Part shown: positions 41,707 through 49,856 of the stretch, piece by piece
Layout of the letters: each line of letters starts with the position of its first letter
Numbering within the stretch: position 1 is the first letter of the stretch
Assembly (NCBI GenBank): GCA_035476635.1
Contig: DATILI010000168.1
Location: 124,001-188,000 of the forward strand
Source: DATILI01 sp035476635
GTDB lineage: Bacteria; Pseudomonadota; Gammaproteobacteria; Burkholderiales; Burkholderiaceae_C
Direction of reading: 5' to 3'
DNA: 64,000 nt
Position numbers and translations under genes: made by a program
Notes under the pieces: generated by a model
Databases searched by the model: none
Told to the model about the DNA's origin: nothing
Seen by the model: only the letters and a program-made list of their open reading frames with translations

Positions 41707-44013
41707 ATGAACCATGTAGCCCGAACAGTCTGCGATCCCAACTGCAACGCGAAACCGCGCTGCGGCATTGACGCCGTCGTCGTCGACAAGAAGATCGTGT
41801 CCATCCGCGCGGCCGAGTTTCCCGATCGGACCGGCCTGAAGAGCCGCATCTGCACGATGGGCATGTCGCGTCTCGAGTACCAGTACCACCCGGACCGCCT
41901 GCGCCGTCCTCTTCGCCGCGTTGGCCGCAGGGGTGAGGGGCAATGGGAAGAAATCAGCTGGGAAGAGGCGATCGACCTTTTCGTGGAAAAGCAGAAATCC
42001 GTCGCCGCGCGGTATGGCAGCCGATCCGTGCTCTTCTCGCAGTATTCCGGCGCCAGCGGGGTGCTGGCGAAGGGATCCGGAACCCGATACGCCGCCTTGA
42101 CGGGCGCTTCCATGACGTCGCTGGCTGCCGGCGGATTCGACTTTGGCCTGCCGAAAGGGCTGCACTACACCTTCGGCTTCGAGCCTTCATCGTACTGGTC
42201 GACCAACGGGCATGGCTTCGAGGATGCGGTCAACTCGGAGATCATTCTGATCTGGGGCGGCAATCCGGTCGTGACCCGCAGCGTGGACTATCCGCCGCTG
42301 AAAGAGGCGCGGCGACGCGGGACCCGGCTGGTTTGCATCGATCCGACACGAAGTGCGACATCCGACATCTGCGACAGCTGGATTACCCTCAGGCCCGGGA
42401 CGGACGGTGCGTTGGCACTGGCCCTGCTCAACCAGATCATCGAGACAGACAAGATCGACAAGGGCTTTCTGCTGCAACATACGAATTCGCCGTTTCTCGT
42501 GCGCCTGGACAGCGGAGCGCTGCTGCGTGCGGCCGACCAGAGCGCGCAGGGTGGCGACGAATACATGTCGTGGTGCTCGCATCGGAATGGTCCTTCACCG
42601 ATCGGTTCGTCGCAAACGCCGGTGCTTGCCGTCCGGCAGAAGGTCATGCTGGCGAATGGACAGGAAGTCGAAGTGGCTTCGGCCTTCGAGCTCCTTCGCG
42701 CACTCGCTGCGCAATACACGCCTGAGTTCGCGTCGGGGATCACCGACGTGCCCGCGGACACGATCCGGGCGCTCGCGGCGGACTTCGCGCAGGCCAGGCC
42801 TGCCGCCATCCGGGCCGGGTACGGTATCGACCGCTACTATTACAGCGACCTCACGATTCGCGCGATCGGCGCTTTGGCGATCGTGACCGGCAATATCGGA
42901 AAGCCCGGCGGCGGTGTGACGATCAACGGCGGCGACAAGGTGGCGCCCCTTCGTGCCCGCGGCTTCTACAGTCCCGACGGCAAGAAGCCGCACCGGGTCT
43001 TCAGCATCATGGAAGCCGACGCCGCGGTCACCCGGGGCACGCCGTACCCGGTCAAGATGGAGTGCATCGCATTCGGCAACCCCTTCAACCAGGGCAAGCC
43101 GAACCGCCGAAAGGTGCTCAGCGAGTATGTCGACGCGCTGGACTTCATCGTCGTCATCGACCACTTCATGACGGATACGGCCCGATACGCCGATCTCGTA
43201 TTGCCCGCCTGCACGATATTCGAACGCACCGACATCATCGTCGACCGCTTCGTGCATTTGCAGCAGCCCGCCGTGCCGCCGGAACACGAGGCGAAGTCCG
43301 ACTTCGAGATCTTCTGTCTGCTGGGCAAGCGCGCGGGGTACGGTGAGCATTTCTCCAAGTCGCCGCAGGAGTACATCGACGAGATGCTGAAGGCGAGCCC
43401 CGAACTCGGCGCGGCTTCCTACGAGCTGCTGGCGAAGGAAAAGGTTCTTTCGCCCTGGCAGGAAAACGCGCCCCATGTCAGCTTTGCGGACCTTCGATTT
43501 GCGACACCGTCGGGCCGAATCGAACTCTACTGCGAGCAATTGCTCCCGTACGCGGCTGAGCTGCCCTGCTACAAGGAGCCCATCGAGGCAACGCCCAGGA
43601 ATCCGCTGTTCAAGGACTATCCGCTTGTCTTTCTCTCCCCGCACAGCCGATCGCGCATCCATTCGACGTTCGCGAACATGAAGACGATACGGCGCGAGCC
43701 CGAGCCTGTCGTACGCGTGAACCCGAAAGATGCGGAAGAGCGCCGTATCGTCGATGGGGACGTCGTCGAGATCGTCAACGAAAGGGGGCATCTGAAGATT
43801 CGCTGCTCCTTCGACGACAGGGTCCGTCCCGGCTGCGTGATCGTCGAGGAAGGGTATTGGGCGAGCGAGTTTCTCGATGGCGACATGTATTCGCTTTGCC
43901 ACGACCACTTCAATCCGACCGGGCTCACGTATGTCCAGAACGATGTGCTGGTTCAGATGAAAAGAGCCGATTCGATGTCCGGCATGCCCGCCGCGCGGGC
44001 GACTCCTACCTGA
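41707..44013 (+). CDS. Molybdopterin-dependent oxidoreductase (DMSO reductase family)
   Basis: A 768-residue bis-molybdopterin enzyme. The N-terminal cysteine set VCDPNCNAKPRCG, with spacing C-X3-C-X5-C and a fourth Cys near residue 50, should hold a [4Fe-4S] cluster. Then come ISWEEAIDLF, EIILIWGGNPVVTRSVDYPP, GNIGKPGGGVTINGGDK and the C-terminal molydopterin-binding barrel (VRVNPKDAEERRIVDGDVVEI). No Tat signal is present, so it is cytoplasmic, and no Fe-S or membrane-anchor subunit is adjacent. It may therefore be a hydroxylase, dehydrogenase, transhydroxylase or hydratase. The substrate is unknown. Confidence 0.88.
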   Translation: MNHVARTVCDPNCNAKPRCGIDAVVVDKKIVSIRAAEFPDRTGLKSRICTMGMSRLEYQYHPDRLRRPLRRVGRRGEGQWEEISWEEAIDLFVEKQKSVAARYGSRSVLFSQYSGASGVLAKGSGTRYAALTGASMTSLAAGGFDFGLPKGLHYTFGFEPSSYWSTNGHGFEDAVNSEIILIWGGNPVVTRSVDYPPLKEARRRGTRLVCIDPTRSATSDICDSWITLRPGTDGALALALLNQIIETDKIDKGFLLQHTNSPFLVRLDSGALLRAADQSAQGGDEYMSWCSHRNGPSPIGSSQTPVLAVRQKVMLANGQEVEVASAFELLRALAAQYTPEFASGITDVPADTIRALAADFAQARPAAIRAGYGIDRYYYSDLTIRAIGALAIVTGNIGKPGGGVTINGGDKVAPLRARGFYSPDGKKPHRVFSIMEADAAVTRGTPYPVKMECIAFGNPFNQGKPNRRKVLSEYVDALDFIVVIDHFMTDTARYADLVLPACTIFERTDIIVDRFVHLQQPAVPPEHEAKSDFEIFCLLGKRAGYGEHFSKSPQEYIDEMLKASPELGAASYELLAKEKVLSPWQENAPHVSFADLRFATPSGRIELYCEQLLPYAAELPCYKEPIEATPRNPLFKDYPLVFLSPHSRSRIHSTFANMKTIRREPEPVVRVNPKDAEERRIVDGDVVEIVNERGHLKIRCSFDDRVRPGCVIVEEGYWASEFLDGDMYSLCHDHFNPTGLTYVQNDVLVQMKRADSMSGMPAARATPT

Positions 44014-44019
44014 CCGTGC

Positions 44020-44556
44020 TCACTTGGCGCCCGTTCGCCGGACAGGATCCCTGCCGTCCCACCCAATGGACGCCTGGCGCACTTGCTCGAAGTATTCCGC
44101 CTTGCCACCCGTGTTGTCGGAAATCTCGATCATGAGGCTGGGTACGTCGGGGTGGATGAAGTAGGCGAAAGGCCCGCGGTCGGCGGTCATCCGGCCCGCA
44201 TGGCCTTCAATGAACCCTTGCGCCGTCAGGTGATGCTGGAACTCCTGGTAGCGGTCCATCGTCCAGTAGGCGACGTGCTGCGCGCACTCACCGTTCCGTA
44301 CAAGCGTTTCGAGATAGAGCGAAGGCGCGTCATTGATCTGCTGGATCAGCTCGATCTGGACATCTCCGGAGTTCGCGAGCGCCATAGAAATGATCGGGAC
44401 CCCCGATGCCTGGCCCCGGTAACGGAACTCGATCGGCACCAGGTTTTCGCTGTAGAACCACGGCCCGACGCCGGCGGCGATCCAGCTCGCCATGGCCTTC
44501 TCTATGTCTTTCACGATATAGCCGACCTGCCGAACAGGACCCAGCAACTTACTCAT
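44020..44556 (-). CDS. VOC-family (glyoxalase/bleomycin-resistance fold) protein
   Basis: A 178-residue VOC protein: VRQVGYIVKDIEKAMASWIAAGVGPWFY is the opening beta-alpha-beta unit of the fold, IELIQQINDAPSLY supplies a metal-ligand glutamate and CAQHVAYWTMD the histidine region. GPWF-type VOC proteins next to CoA or hydrolase genes are often dioxygenases, isomerases or methylmalonyl-CoA epimerase-like; no specific reaction can be chosen. AAGGAG precedes the ATG at 44556. It overlaps the preceding gene by 8 bp and is last in the four-gene leftward operon that starts at 46426. Confidence 0.88.
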   Translation of the reverse strand: MSKLLGPVRQVGYIVKDIEKAMASWIAAGVGPWFYSENLVPIEFRYRGQASGVPIISMALANSGDVQIELIQQINDAPSLYLETLVRNGECAQHVAYWTMDRYQEFQHHLTAQGFIEGHAGRMTADRGPFAYFIHPDVPSLMIEISDNTGGKAEYFEQVRQASIGWDGRDPVRRTGAK

Positions 44557-45106
44557 GGATGGCTCCTTCTGCGTTCTCGAACTCGCGGCGCCTGGCATCC
44601 GAAGTCGCATTGCGCTGGCCGAGCTGCGCAAGGAACCGCGGGCTCGCCTCGACCCGGGGCCAGCCCCGGACGCGTTCGAAAAGCGCGAACACCGCGTCGA
44701 TGATGTGCCGCCGGGGACGGCCGTCGGCGTCATAGGGACAATTCAACGTCACGGAAAACAGCCCGTCCGGTCGATAAGGATTGCCACAATCGCCCGAACC
44801 CAGGAACCACACGGTGTAGTTGATCCGCCCCTTCTGGCACGACACCGGCTCGGCGTCGAACAGAATCTGGCGAACGGCCGACAGATCCGGGTGGCAGTGA
44901 TGGTCCTCGAAGGCGCCGATCTGCCAGCTGCGGTGATCGCCCTCGCCATACAGGGAAAGGCGCTCGGTCAGGCGGTCGGTCTTGAACTCGACCAGGAACC
45001 CGCGTCGGAACACCACGAACGAAGCATCGGGCAGCATCAATGCCGCATGCAGGGCCGCAGCCACGGTATCAGGGGGGGACTCTGCCGTCCCATTCAGGTA
45101 CTTCAT
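44549..45106 (-). CDS. Unrecognised protein with HHxHxDL motif
   Basis: A 185-residue protein of unknown family. I see a mixed alpha/beta pattern, the segment EDHHCHPDLSAVRQILFDAE and four cysteines (CHP, SCQKG, GDCGN, NCPY) that could bind metal. It shares the HHxHxDL segment and its following strand with the protein encoded just upstream (45103-45720), so the two may be distant paralogues forming a heteromer. Its start overlaps that gene's stop by 4 bp, and its end overlaps the VOC gene. There is weak resemblance to HutX/ChuX-type haem-binding folds, not enough to name it. Confidence 0.7.
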   Translation of the reverse strand: MKYLNGTAESPPDTVAAALHAALMLPDASFVVFRRGFLVEFKTDRLTERLSLYGEGDHRSWQIGAFEDHHCHPDLSAVRQILFDAEPVSCQKGRINYTVWFLGSGDCGNPYRPDGLFSVTLNCPYDADGRPRRHIIDAVFALFERVRGWPRVEASPRFLAQLGQRNATSDARRREFENAEGAIHE

Positions 45107-45720
45107 GATGTGTTCTCCACGGGGTCAATGATCAGCCGGGCCAGGTCCGCGGCGCAGCGGCAATCCCCTGTGTCACGCCCCAGAGCGACTCGGACGATGT
45201 CAGTCCAGCCGAAGTCCTCACCGTTCGGCACGGCGCTGGGCCCATCGATAGCGGCGAACGACACCAGTTTCGAATAGGCTGCATGGTGACTTCTGAAACG
45301 GGAGAAGTAGCGCATCACCGCTTCGCTGGCCAATCCATTCCGGTAAGGCCGTCGCACACTGAAGCCAAGCCCGAAGTTCTGCCTGGGGTCCGCGCCAGCC
45401 TCATGCAGGCGCAGTTCGAAGGAAGGCCTGAATCCAAAGCATACGCTCGGAGCCACGAGGTAAGTCACTTGTGTAAGTCGTCCCAGGTCCATGTGGACGT
45501 GGTGTCCTTCGCCATCCAGCAGCAGATCCCGCAAACCGGCGAACCGCCCCTCGTATCGCTCGGGAGTGAGGATGGGCGGCGAGCGCGGAACGATTTCCAT
45601 CACCGCGCCGTTTTCCCAGCGCCCGGCGAGAATGAGAAGCTCAGGCTCCGCCAGCCAATCCCGAACGATCTGTTCGACGTCCGCCACGCGGCCGAGGTCG
45701 ATTCCCGCGAGAGCTGTCAT
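45103..45720 (-). CDS. Unrecognised protein with HHxHxDL motif
   Basis: About 205 residues from the ATG at 45720 (an upstream TTG at 45753 would overlap the hydrolase gene by 20 bp). Visible: DVEQIVRDWLAEPELLIL, GEGHHVHMDLGRLTQVTYLV and FELRLHEAG, arranged as strand-rich sheets. The HHVHMDL segment corresponds to HHCHPDL in the next gene. It is co-transcribed with an isochorismatase-like hydrolase and a VOC protein. No function is assigned. Confidence 0.7.
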   Translation of the reverse strand: MTALAGIDLGRVADVEQIVRDWLAEPELLILAGRWENGAVMEIVPRSPPILTPERYEGRFAGLRDLLLDGEGHHVHMDLGRLTQVTYLVAPSVCFGFRPSFELRLHEAGADPRQNFGLGFSVRRPYRNGLASEAVMRYFSRFRSHHAAYSKLVSFAAIDGPSAVPNGEDFGWTDIVRVALGRDTGDCRCAADLARLIIDPVENTS

Positions 45721-45733
45721 CGCGGCGTCCAGT

Positions 45734-46426
45734 TCACCGTGACCGGTTTCCAAGGATCACGGAAAGGACCTTGTCAGTGGTCATGATGTCGGCATAGACC
45801 GGAGACAGGTTGTTCAGCGTCCCGTTGTGCTCGGCGTCGGTGATCGTCGCCGTTCCATCGGCCACGAAGATCGTCTTGTAATTCAACTGGCAGGCATCAC
45901 GCGCCGTGCTTTCGCAGCAGCTGTTGGTAAGGGTACCGGTGATGATCAGGGTGTCGATGCCGCGCCGGTCGAGGATTTTCTTGAGGTCGCAGGTGCCGGG
46001 CGTGAAGGCCGAGAAACGGGTCTTGTCCACCACCACATCTTCCTGCGCGACATCCAAGAGCGGCCACAGCGCATGCTCATGCGAGCCCGGCGGGAAGGTT
46101 TCACGCAGGCCCTTGCTGAAGCTATTGCCCAAGGCTGACTGATACCAATTCGGCCAGACCTGGGGCTCGTCGGCGCGGTAGGTCCAACGCGTGTGGGCGA
46201 CCATGCCACCGGCGGCACGGAGTGCGCGGCTGATTGCGTTGACGTTGGACACGATCTCGCGCGCCACCGGCACCTCCAGCAGGGCCCCTTCTTCCATGAA
46301 ACCGTTCTGCAGATCGATGACGACGTGGCACGTCGTCCGCGGGTCGATGGTTTCAAACGCCCACTTGCCGCCGCGATTGGCAACAGTGCGTTCGAGCACC
46401 TCGGGAATGATTTGGATTGAATGCAT
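45734..46426 (-). CDS. Isochorismatase-like cysteine hydrolase
   Basis: A 230-residue cysteine hydrolase. The catalytic Asp is in HVVIDLQNGFM, Lys in VVVDKTRFSAFTPGTCDLKK and the nucleophilic Cys in GTLTNSCCESTARDA, with two adjacent cysteines. The family hydrolyses amides, carbamoyl compounds or vinyl ethers (N-carbamoylsarcosine amidase, ureidoacrylate and biuret hydrolases, nicotinamidase). It heads the leftward operon next to the AraC gene at 46653, whose paralogue borders the nitrile hydratase operon. It is therefore a candidate amidase for the hydratase product, on regulatory grounds only. Confidence 0.9.
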   Translation of the reverse strand: MHSIQIIPEVLERTVANRGGKWAFETIDPRTTCHVVIDLQNGFMEEGALLEVPVAREIVSNVNAISRALRAAGGMVAHTRWTYRADEPQVWPNWYQSALGNSFSKGLRETFPPGSHEHALWPLLDVAQEDVVVDKTRFSAFTPGTCDLKKILDRRGIDTLIITGTLTNSCCESTARDACQLNYKTIFVADGTATITDAEHNGTLNNLSPVYADIMTTDKVLSVILGNRSR

Positions 46427-46488
46427 ACTCTTGCTCCGGTGTTAACTCACGTCAAATCATGGTAGGCAAGAACCCGGACGTGCTCTTG

Positions 46489-46521
46489 ACTGCCAGCGCC
46501 GCCTTATGGACTGGCCACGCC
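46489..46521. promoter_or_regulatory. Tandem direct repeat, probable AraC-protein site
   Basis: ACTGCCAGCGCC (46489-46500) and ACTGGCCACGCC (46510-46521), 21 bp apart start to start, that is two helical turns. An almost identical arrangement lies beside the paralogous AraC gene at 58570-58602. It is 63 bp before the divergent hydrolase gene. Confidence 0.65.
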
Positions 46522-46652
46522 ACCACCCACAGAAGTGCGGGAAAGCACCAAGTCCCAGCTCTCGCGCTTCACCGTACGCTAGCCCCTACTGCGAAAGTTC
46601 GCTCTGGCACGCTTGATGCTTGCCGACTTCTTTCCATTGCGGAATTGTTGCC

Positions 46653-47591
46653 ATGACCACGATTGCCGAAATACCTGTCCAGCCGCACTGCCCGCTCAGC
46701 TTGCCGGAGTGGCAAGACGTGGTTTGCCGCACCTATGTCTCGGTTTCGTGCGACCTGGGGGCCGGTGAACCATTCGAGGCGTGGCTGAAGGCCCGCACGT
46801 TCGGGGTGACCACGCTCAGTCATGTCGGATCCACCCCGATTCGCTATTCCCGCACCGCCAAGGAAGTGCGGTACGCGCCCTCGGAAGACGTCCAGCTGAT
46901 GCTGGTGCGCGAAGGCCAGTTCATCGTTTCTCAGGGTGACCGTTGTTGCCGGCTCGAGGCCGGCGATATGACCTTGTACGACGCGACGCGGCCGTTCGAA
47001 TTGGAGTTCCCCGAGCGCTACAGTGCGCTCAATCTGAAATTCTCACGCAATCAGCTGATCGAACGGCTGCCCGCGGCCACCGACATGACCGCGTTGGCAC
47101 TCCGCGGGAACACCCGGCTCGCATCGTTGGTGGCATCCATGATCCGCGAATGCGAGCTGCTTCCCGACGATGACGCGCCGCATGTCATGCGCTTGTCGGC
47201 TTCGCTATTAGACGTGGTGGCTGTCGCGTTCGAATCCGCGTTTTCTCAAATGGCCCCGGCGCCATCGCGCCGCCAGGCCTTGTTGCGCCAGGTGCAGCAG
47301 ACCATTCGCGAGCACCTGGCCGACGCCGAGTTCGATATGCAGGAGGTTTGCCGGCGTCACGGCATCGCTCTTCGTACCCTCAACCGGCTTTTTGCGTCGG
47401 AGGGCACAACCGCAAGCCGCTGGCTGTGGCAACAGCGGTTGGAGAGCAGCCGCCGTGCTTTGGTGGATGGGCTGGCACGCAATGTCACGGAAGCGGCGTA
47501 TGGGGCAGGTTTCACCGACCTCTCACACTTCAGTCGGTCGTTCCGCCAAGCCTTTGGCGTGCTGCCGAGCACACTGCAGCGCTCTCACTGA
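46653..47591 (+). CDS. AraC-family transcriptional regulator (NphR/FeaR-like sensor)
   Basis: A 312-residue AraC/XylS regulator. The N-terminal about 200 residues form an AraC-binding-like cupin sensor (SEDVQLMLVREGQFIVSQGD, LEAGDMTLYDATRPFELEFP), and the last 100 hold the two helix-turn-helix motifs (EVCRRHGIALRTLNRLFASEG; AAYGAGFTDLSHFSRSFRQAFG). It is about 75-80 percent identical by eye to the regulator at 58738-59676, and the upstream DNA is also related. It is divergent from the isochorismatase-like operon, which it probably activates through the repeats at 46489-46521. Confidence 0.92.
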   Translation: MTTIAEIPVQPHCPLSLPEWQDVVCRTYVSVSCDLGAGEPFEAWLKARTFGVTTLSHVGSTPIRYSRTAKEVRYAPSEDVQLMLVREGQFIVSQGDRCCRLEAGDMTLYDATRPFELEFPERYSALNLKFSRNQLIERLPAATDMTALALRGNTRLASLVASMIRECELLPDDDAPHVMRLSASLLDVVAVAFESAFSQMAPAPSRRQALLRQVQQTIREHLADAEFDMQEVCRRHGIALRTLNRLFASEGTTASRWLWQQRLESSRRALVDGLARNVTEAAYGAGFTDLSHFSRSFRQAFGVLPSTLQRSH

Positions 47592-47624
47592 AAGCCGTCA
47601 TACGCCGAGAAGGCGCGCGCTTGT

Positions 47625-48518
47625 TCACAGTCGCTGCACTGTCGGCTGTCCGATGAGAGGAAGTCTGGCGATCATGTTCTTCAAGGCCAGCGCGTCCCAA
47701 GGCAGATGTTCGGCTATGCCAAGCCCGACGACATCGACGACATTCGCGACATCCTCCAGTAGCCGCACAACCTGGTCCATCGTCATTTTTCCCTGAGCAA
47801 TGCCATCAAAAGCGTCGGCAGGCGCATCCGGGTTTGCAAACAGAAGCGAACGGAACGCTATGGGATCCAGCACATCGAGATCGAAATGGATGGCCAGGTG
47901 TTTCGCGCCGATGGATTTCAACCATTCCAGCACGGGCTCGCTGTTGTGGGCCAGTTCGCCTGGGCCGGCCTTCCTGAGACCGTGTCGCTCGATGAAAGCC
48001 GTTTCCACTTCCTGCGTTTCCTGCAGGCCGGCGTACATGACGTTCTGCGGCTTGATCGGCATCTTGACTGCGCCGGCGAAGTCCCGATCGCCTTCTCCGA
48101 GCAGATTCCCAAGGACCATGGCGTGGGCGTGCTTGAAATCCGTGGGTGTCATGATGTCTGGATGAGCGTCCACCCACAGTACCGCCAGATCGCCGCCGTA
48201 GCGCTCATTGAGATAGGCAAAAGGCGCGAGGTCGACCAGGCAGTCGCCGCCTAGCACCACGAGGCGATCCGGGCGATGCTGGTCGATGAGCTGTCGCGCC
48301 TGATGCAGTTGTCGCAGCAATACGCCGCGACCCACGATGCCATTCTCGATTTCAAGCGGCGCACCCGTCGACAACTGCACTTCGACCTGCTCGACAGGGC
48401 CTGTTGGGTCGGGCGCAAGCCATGACAACAACTGTGCGCCAAAGTAGTAGGGCGGGTTATCGCCTCCCTGCCATTGCGGAAATATCAGACGCAGTGTCTT
48501 GTCGTTGGATGTATGCAC
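47625..48518 (-). CDS. Arginase/ureohydrolase-family protein
   Basis: A 297-residue protein of the arginase fold. The family motifs are VVLGGDCLVDLAPF (GGDxS region, about 90-95), LWVDAHPDI (DAHxD, 117-121) and IHFDLDVLDP (DxDxxDP, 213-218). The first metal-binding His of GGDH is Cys93 here. All other acidic and His ligands are kept, so a binuclear metal site with altered chemistry is plausible. Members hydrolyse guanidino groups or amides. Last gene of the nitrile hydratase operon, it is a candidate for hydrolysing the amide or a guanidino substrate. It is convergent with the AraC gene. Confidence 0.88.
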   Translation of the reverse strand: MHTSNDKTLRLIFPQWQGGDNPPYYFGAQLLSWLAPDPTGPVEQVEVQLSTGAPLEIENGIVGRGVLLRQLHQARQLIDQHRPDRLVVLGGDCLVDLAPFAYLNERYGGDLAVLWVDAHPDIMTPTDFKHAHAMVLGNLLGEGDRDFAGAVKMPIKPQNVMYAGLQETQEVETAFIERHGLRKAGPGELAHNSEPVLEWLKSIGAKHLAIHFDLDVLDPIAFRSLLFANPDAPADAFDGIAQGKMTMDQVVRLLEDVANVVDVVGLGIAEHLPWDALALKNMIARLPLIGQPTVQRL

Positions 48519-48539
48519 GCGTGGATCCCCCGGTCAAAC

Positions 48540-49217
48540 TCACTTGACCAGGTATTCCTGTCCGTAGAAGCGCTTGCTGCCCGATGCTATGAAGTGGCCA
48601 ATGTCGTGCAGGATTTCTTCCTTGCCGTGTGACGAAACGAAGTAGCGGTCACGCATTGCCTCGAGGCTCGGGAAGTGCAGGTCCGAGAAACCGCCGATCG
48701 CCGGCGCCCCCGGGCTCAGCACTTCCTCCACCCAATGTTGCGTGTAGCGCGCCACGCCCACATGCACCCGGACCGCCAGCTTCGCGTGATGGGCCCACTG
48801 GCGCCGCGCCGCCGCTGGCGCCAGGTCGGAATGGAACACCAGCCCTCGCATCAGCTTGTAGCCAGCAGTCGGGTATGCGCGGGACAGCGCCGTCTCATCG
48901 TTCTTCACCGTGAAGTCGTCGACGCGGTAGTCGAATCGGCGTGCGCAACGTTTTGACAACTCGCCGGCAATCGGCTCAAGCGCGTCGAGCCATTCGGCCC
49001 GCGAGGACACCCAAGACTGCACGATGACGTCGAAGTCATCGCCTTGCAGCGATTCACCCGGGTAAAGCTCGGGCAGAGGATTGTCTTGGGCGAGGTTGAC
49101 CATCAGCCCCTGCACGCCGGCATGCGCTGCAAGCCGCGGCGCCAGCGAGTCGAGGCACCACAGACCCAGCCCCGAACGATCGCCATCGACAGCCACGAGT
49201 TGTGTCATGACCTGCAT
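48540..49217 (-). CDS. EthD-domain-like protein
   Basis: About 225 residues that read as a tandem ferredoxin-like (dimeric alpha-beta barrel) protein. The C-terminal half, RRQWAHHAKLAVRVHVGVARYTQHWV followed by IGGFSDLHFPSLEAM, matches the W..H....Y.Q pattern of EthD/stress-responsive A/B barrels (written here in two parts RRQWAHHAKLAVRV and ARYTQHWVEEV). The N-terminal half (TQLVAVDGDRSGLGLWCLD) may be a degenerate second copy. EthD proteins accompany oxygenase or hydratase steps with poorly known roles. Start choice ATG 49217 or 49208 is uncertain. Confidence 0.72.
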   Translation of the reverse strand: MQVMTQLVAVDGDRSGLGLWCLDSLAPRLAAHAGVQGLMVNLAQDNPLPELYPGESLQGDDFDVIVQSWVSSRAEWLDALEPIAGELSKRCARRFDYRVDDFTVKNDETALSRAYPTAGYKLMRGLVFHSDLAPAAARRQWAHHAKLAVRVHVGVARYTQHWVEEVLSPGAPAIGGFSDLHFPSLEAMRDRYFVSSHGKEEILHDIGHFIASGSKRFYGQEYLVK

Positions 49218-49222
49218 TCGGC

Positions 49223-49852
49223 TCACAAGGCTTCCCTCGGCAGCGGCATCACGAAGCTGTCGGTGATCCGAGCATACGAGCCTGCCGCCGCCAGGCGCCC
49301 GATCGGGTCCATCGCTTGCGCATCGACATGCAGCCGTTCGTTGACGATGTCCTCGCGAAAATGCATCAGCCGCACTTCCGCCAACACCAGGTGATAGGGG
49401 AGCTTGCCGATCGGAATGATCTGCAGAACGCCGCACTCGTACGCCACGGGGCACTCGGCGATGCGCGGCGGACGCACCGTGCGCGAGGCGACGGCCGTCA
49501 GACCACTGGCGGTCAGTTCATCCACACCGCGCGTGTGCTCGGCCGCGCAGAAATTCATCGCCTCCCGAATCTCATGGCTCACGATGTGGATCACGCATTC
49601 CGGCACCTCGCGAAGGTTCTGCAGCGTGTCCTTGTCCGTACCGGCGCGTTGGACGGCCGTAACGCCGATGGAGAACATCAGGACGGGCGGCTCCACGCTG
49701 GCGATATTGAAGTAACTGAACGGCGCGGCGTTCACACCTGACGAGCCCGTCGTGGTCACGAAGGCGATCGGGCGCGGGATGACCGAACCGGCGATCAGCT
49801 TGGACTGCTCTATCGTCGACATCGTGGAGGGGTCGAATACTTTGTGTGTCAT
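49223..49852 (-). CDS. Flavin reductase family protein (FMN-binding split barrel)
   Basis: A 209-residue FMN-binding split barrel: VFDPSTMSTIEQSKLIAGSV with IPRPIAFVTTTGSSGVNAAPF and FSYFNIASVEPPVLMFSIG, the same pattern as the gene at 26574-27203. It may supply reduced flavin or act directly as an oxidoreductase. ATG at 49852, four bases after the SDR stop. Its presence in a nitrile hydratase operon without a monooxygenase gene is unexplained. Confidence 0.87.
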   Translation of the reverse strand: MTHKVFDPSTMSTIEQSKLIAGSVIPRPIAFVTTTGSSGVNAAPFSYFNIASVEPPVLMFSIGVTAVQRAGTDKDTLQNLREVPECVIHIVSHEIREAMNFCAAEHTRGVDELTASGLTAVASRTVRPPRIAECPVAYECGVLQIIPIGKLPYHLVLAEVRLMHFREDIVNERLHVDAQAMDPIGRLAAAGSYARITDSFVMPLPREAL

Positions 49853-49856
49853 GAGT

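Noticed and set aside
42595..43908. 437-codon leftward reading inside the molybdopterin oxidoreductase
   Set aside because: Antisense shadow; no motif, and the sense frame has convincing domain structure.
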